Position numbers and translations under genes: made by a program. A DNA stretch of 5,969 bases from Chloroflexota bacterium. Its GTDB lineage: Bacteria > Chloroflexota > FW602-bin22 > JAMCYS01. The stretch is taken from NCBI GenBank assembly GCA_021847625.1, contig JAJZQK010000248.1:1-5969 (forward strand), in the 5' to 3' direction. The notes under the pieces are model-generated. The model was not told the DNA's origin. It made no database searches and saw only the letters and a list, made by a program, of their open reading frames with translations. Within the stretch, counting starts at the first letter, position 1; every line of letters starts with the position of its first letter. This document shows positions 5,206-5,969 of this stretch, piece after piece.

Positions 5206-5969
5206 CTATCGCCATATGTCCCGCGCCTCGGCGAGCATCTCGTCGGCCATTTGCAGCATCCGCGCGCTGAATTGGTAGGACCGCTGGGCGGTGAGCATGT
5301 TCACCATCTCCTCGCCGACGTCCACGTTGGATCGTTCGAGCGTCCGCGGCACGAGACTGCCGAACCCTTCCGCATCAGGGGCGCCAAGCGTCGCCGGCCC
5401 CGACGCGGGTGTGGCCGCAAACACGTTCTCGCCGATCGGCGCCAGACCCGCCGGGTTGGCGAACGTCGCTAACTGCAGGCGACCGATGGCGGTGGGGTCT
5501 CCGCCGTCCACCGAGGCCATTATCTCTCCGTTAGCCGAGAAGCCCACGATCCTACCTCCCGGGGGCAGCACGACCTCTGGCTGCAGCGCCAAGCCCCCGC
5601 CGGTGACCAGGCGACCGGCGCTGTCGACCTCAAGGGCGCCGTCACGGGTATAGGCCTCGCTGCCGTCGACGTTGCGCACCACCAGATAGCCCGCGCCCTC
5701 GATCGCCACGTCGAGGTCACGGCCGGTTGGCTCGAGCGGTCCCTGGGCGATCAGGCGGTAAGCAGGCGCGGCCATTGTACCCGCCCCCTGCAGCAGCTGT
5801 CCATCGGCAACCGGGATGATCTCCGGGCGCAGCGCCTCGTAATTGAGGTCTGCGGCGAACACCTGCACCTTCTTGAAGCCGGCGGTGTCGGCGTTGGCGA
5901 GGTTGTGAGCGACGGTATCCATCCGCTGCTGCTGCGCCTGCAGGGCACTGGCCGGAAGGCGCAAGAGCC
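5206..5969 (-). CDS. flgG: Flagellar basal-body rod protein, FlgG/FlgF type (5' end outside window)
   Basis: Exported subunit of the axial rod that runs through the cell envelope below the hook. The window holds 253 complete codons plus a stop; the frame stays open to the window edge. Homologues suggest only a few initial residues are missing, so TTG 5964 is probably internal. The N-terminal rod signature is AQQQRMDTVAHNLANADTAGFKK (near residues 11-33 of the visible part; key residues M16, N22, N25, T28, G30-F31-K32). The middle shows QGPLEPTGRDLDVAIEG and then YTRDGALEVDSAGRLVT, the hallmark of FlgF/FlgG. The C-terminal LERSNVDVGEEMVNMLTAQR and YQFSARMLQMADEML match FlgG best. FlgG is about 260 residues and FlgF about 250, so FlgF (FlhO in Bacillus) is the main alternative. 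It is 109 bases upstream of flgM with no terminator seen between, so read-through is possible. Confidence 0.88.
   Translation of the reverse strand, partial: LLRLPASALQAQQQRMDTVAHNLANADTAGFKKVQVFAADLNYEALRPEIIPVADGQLLQGAGTMAAPAYRLIAQGPLEPTGRDLDVAIEGAGYLVVRNVDGSEAYTRDGALEVDSAGRLVTGGGLALQPEVVLPPGGRIVGFSANGEIMASVDGGDPTAIGRLQLATFANPAGLAPIGENVFAATPASGPATLGAPDAEGFGSLVPRTLERSNVDVGEEMVNMLTAQRSYQFSARMLQMADEMLAEARDIWR

Noticed and set aside
1..5969. Search for mobile elements, CRISPR arrays, tRNA/rRNA or toxin-antitoxin and defence genes
   Set aside because: The window is almost fully filled by eight co-directional flagellar-type genes with short spacers. No transposase motif, spaced repeats, RNA gene pattern or unassigned gene remains.

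Overview
This is a flagellar late-assembly locus, and every gene I can support lies on the minus strand. In transcription order (high to low coordinates) it reads: a FlgG-type rod protein (5' end outside the window), a sigma-28-type promoter, flgM, flgN, flgK, flgL, fliW, csrA, and a TPR-containing family-2 glycosyltransferase (3' end outside the window). The order flgM-flgN-flgK-flgL-fliW-csrA matches the Bacillus/Clostridia (Firmicutes) class-III flagellar operon, here without the yviE-like gene that Bacillus subtilis carries between flgL and fliW. The sequence is clearly GC-rich, Shine-Dalgarno sites are purine-rich and well formed, and FliW is present. This suggests a high-GC Firmicutes-like or related deep-branching flagellated bacterium. 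The taxon cannot be fixed from this window.

Layout: 5206-5969 FlgG-type rod protein; 5097-5205 intergenic region with the promoter (TAAA, 15 bases, GCCGATGT) and a roughly 50-nt leader; 4791-5096 flgM; 4434-4784 flgN; 4380-4433 a spacer rich in short inverted repeats; 2946-4379 flgK; 2028-2930 flgL; 1553-2020 fliW; 1279-1548 csrA; 1225-1278 a spacer with a perfect 7-bp hairpin; 1-1224 glycosyltransferase. Spacing from flgM to flgN, flgL to fliW and fliW to csrA is 4-7 bases, so one polycistronic transcript is likely. No stretch over 300 bases lacks a gene.

How it fits together: FlgM holds back sigma-28 until the hook is complete. FlgN is the export chaperone for the hook-filament junction proteins FlgK and FlgL. 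FliW and CsrA form the switch that ties flagellin translation to flagellin export. The glycosyltransferase next in line is a good candidate for modifying flagellin or another surface protein, although its substrate is not visible here.

Start sites were corrected where the ribosome-binding site decides: flgL at ATG 2930, flgK at TTG 4379, flgM at ATG 5096, and the glycosyltransferase at GTG 1224. I found no mobile element, CRISPR array, tRNA, rRNA or defence-like system. The most worthwhile leads are the near-consensus sigma-28 promoter, the FliW-CsrA pair with a long basic CsrA tail, GGA-bearing leader structures that could be CsrA targets, and the linked TPR-glycosyltransferase.
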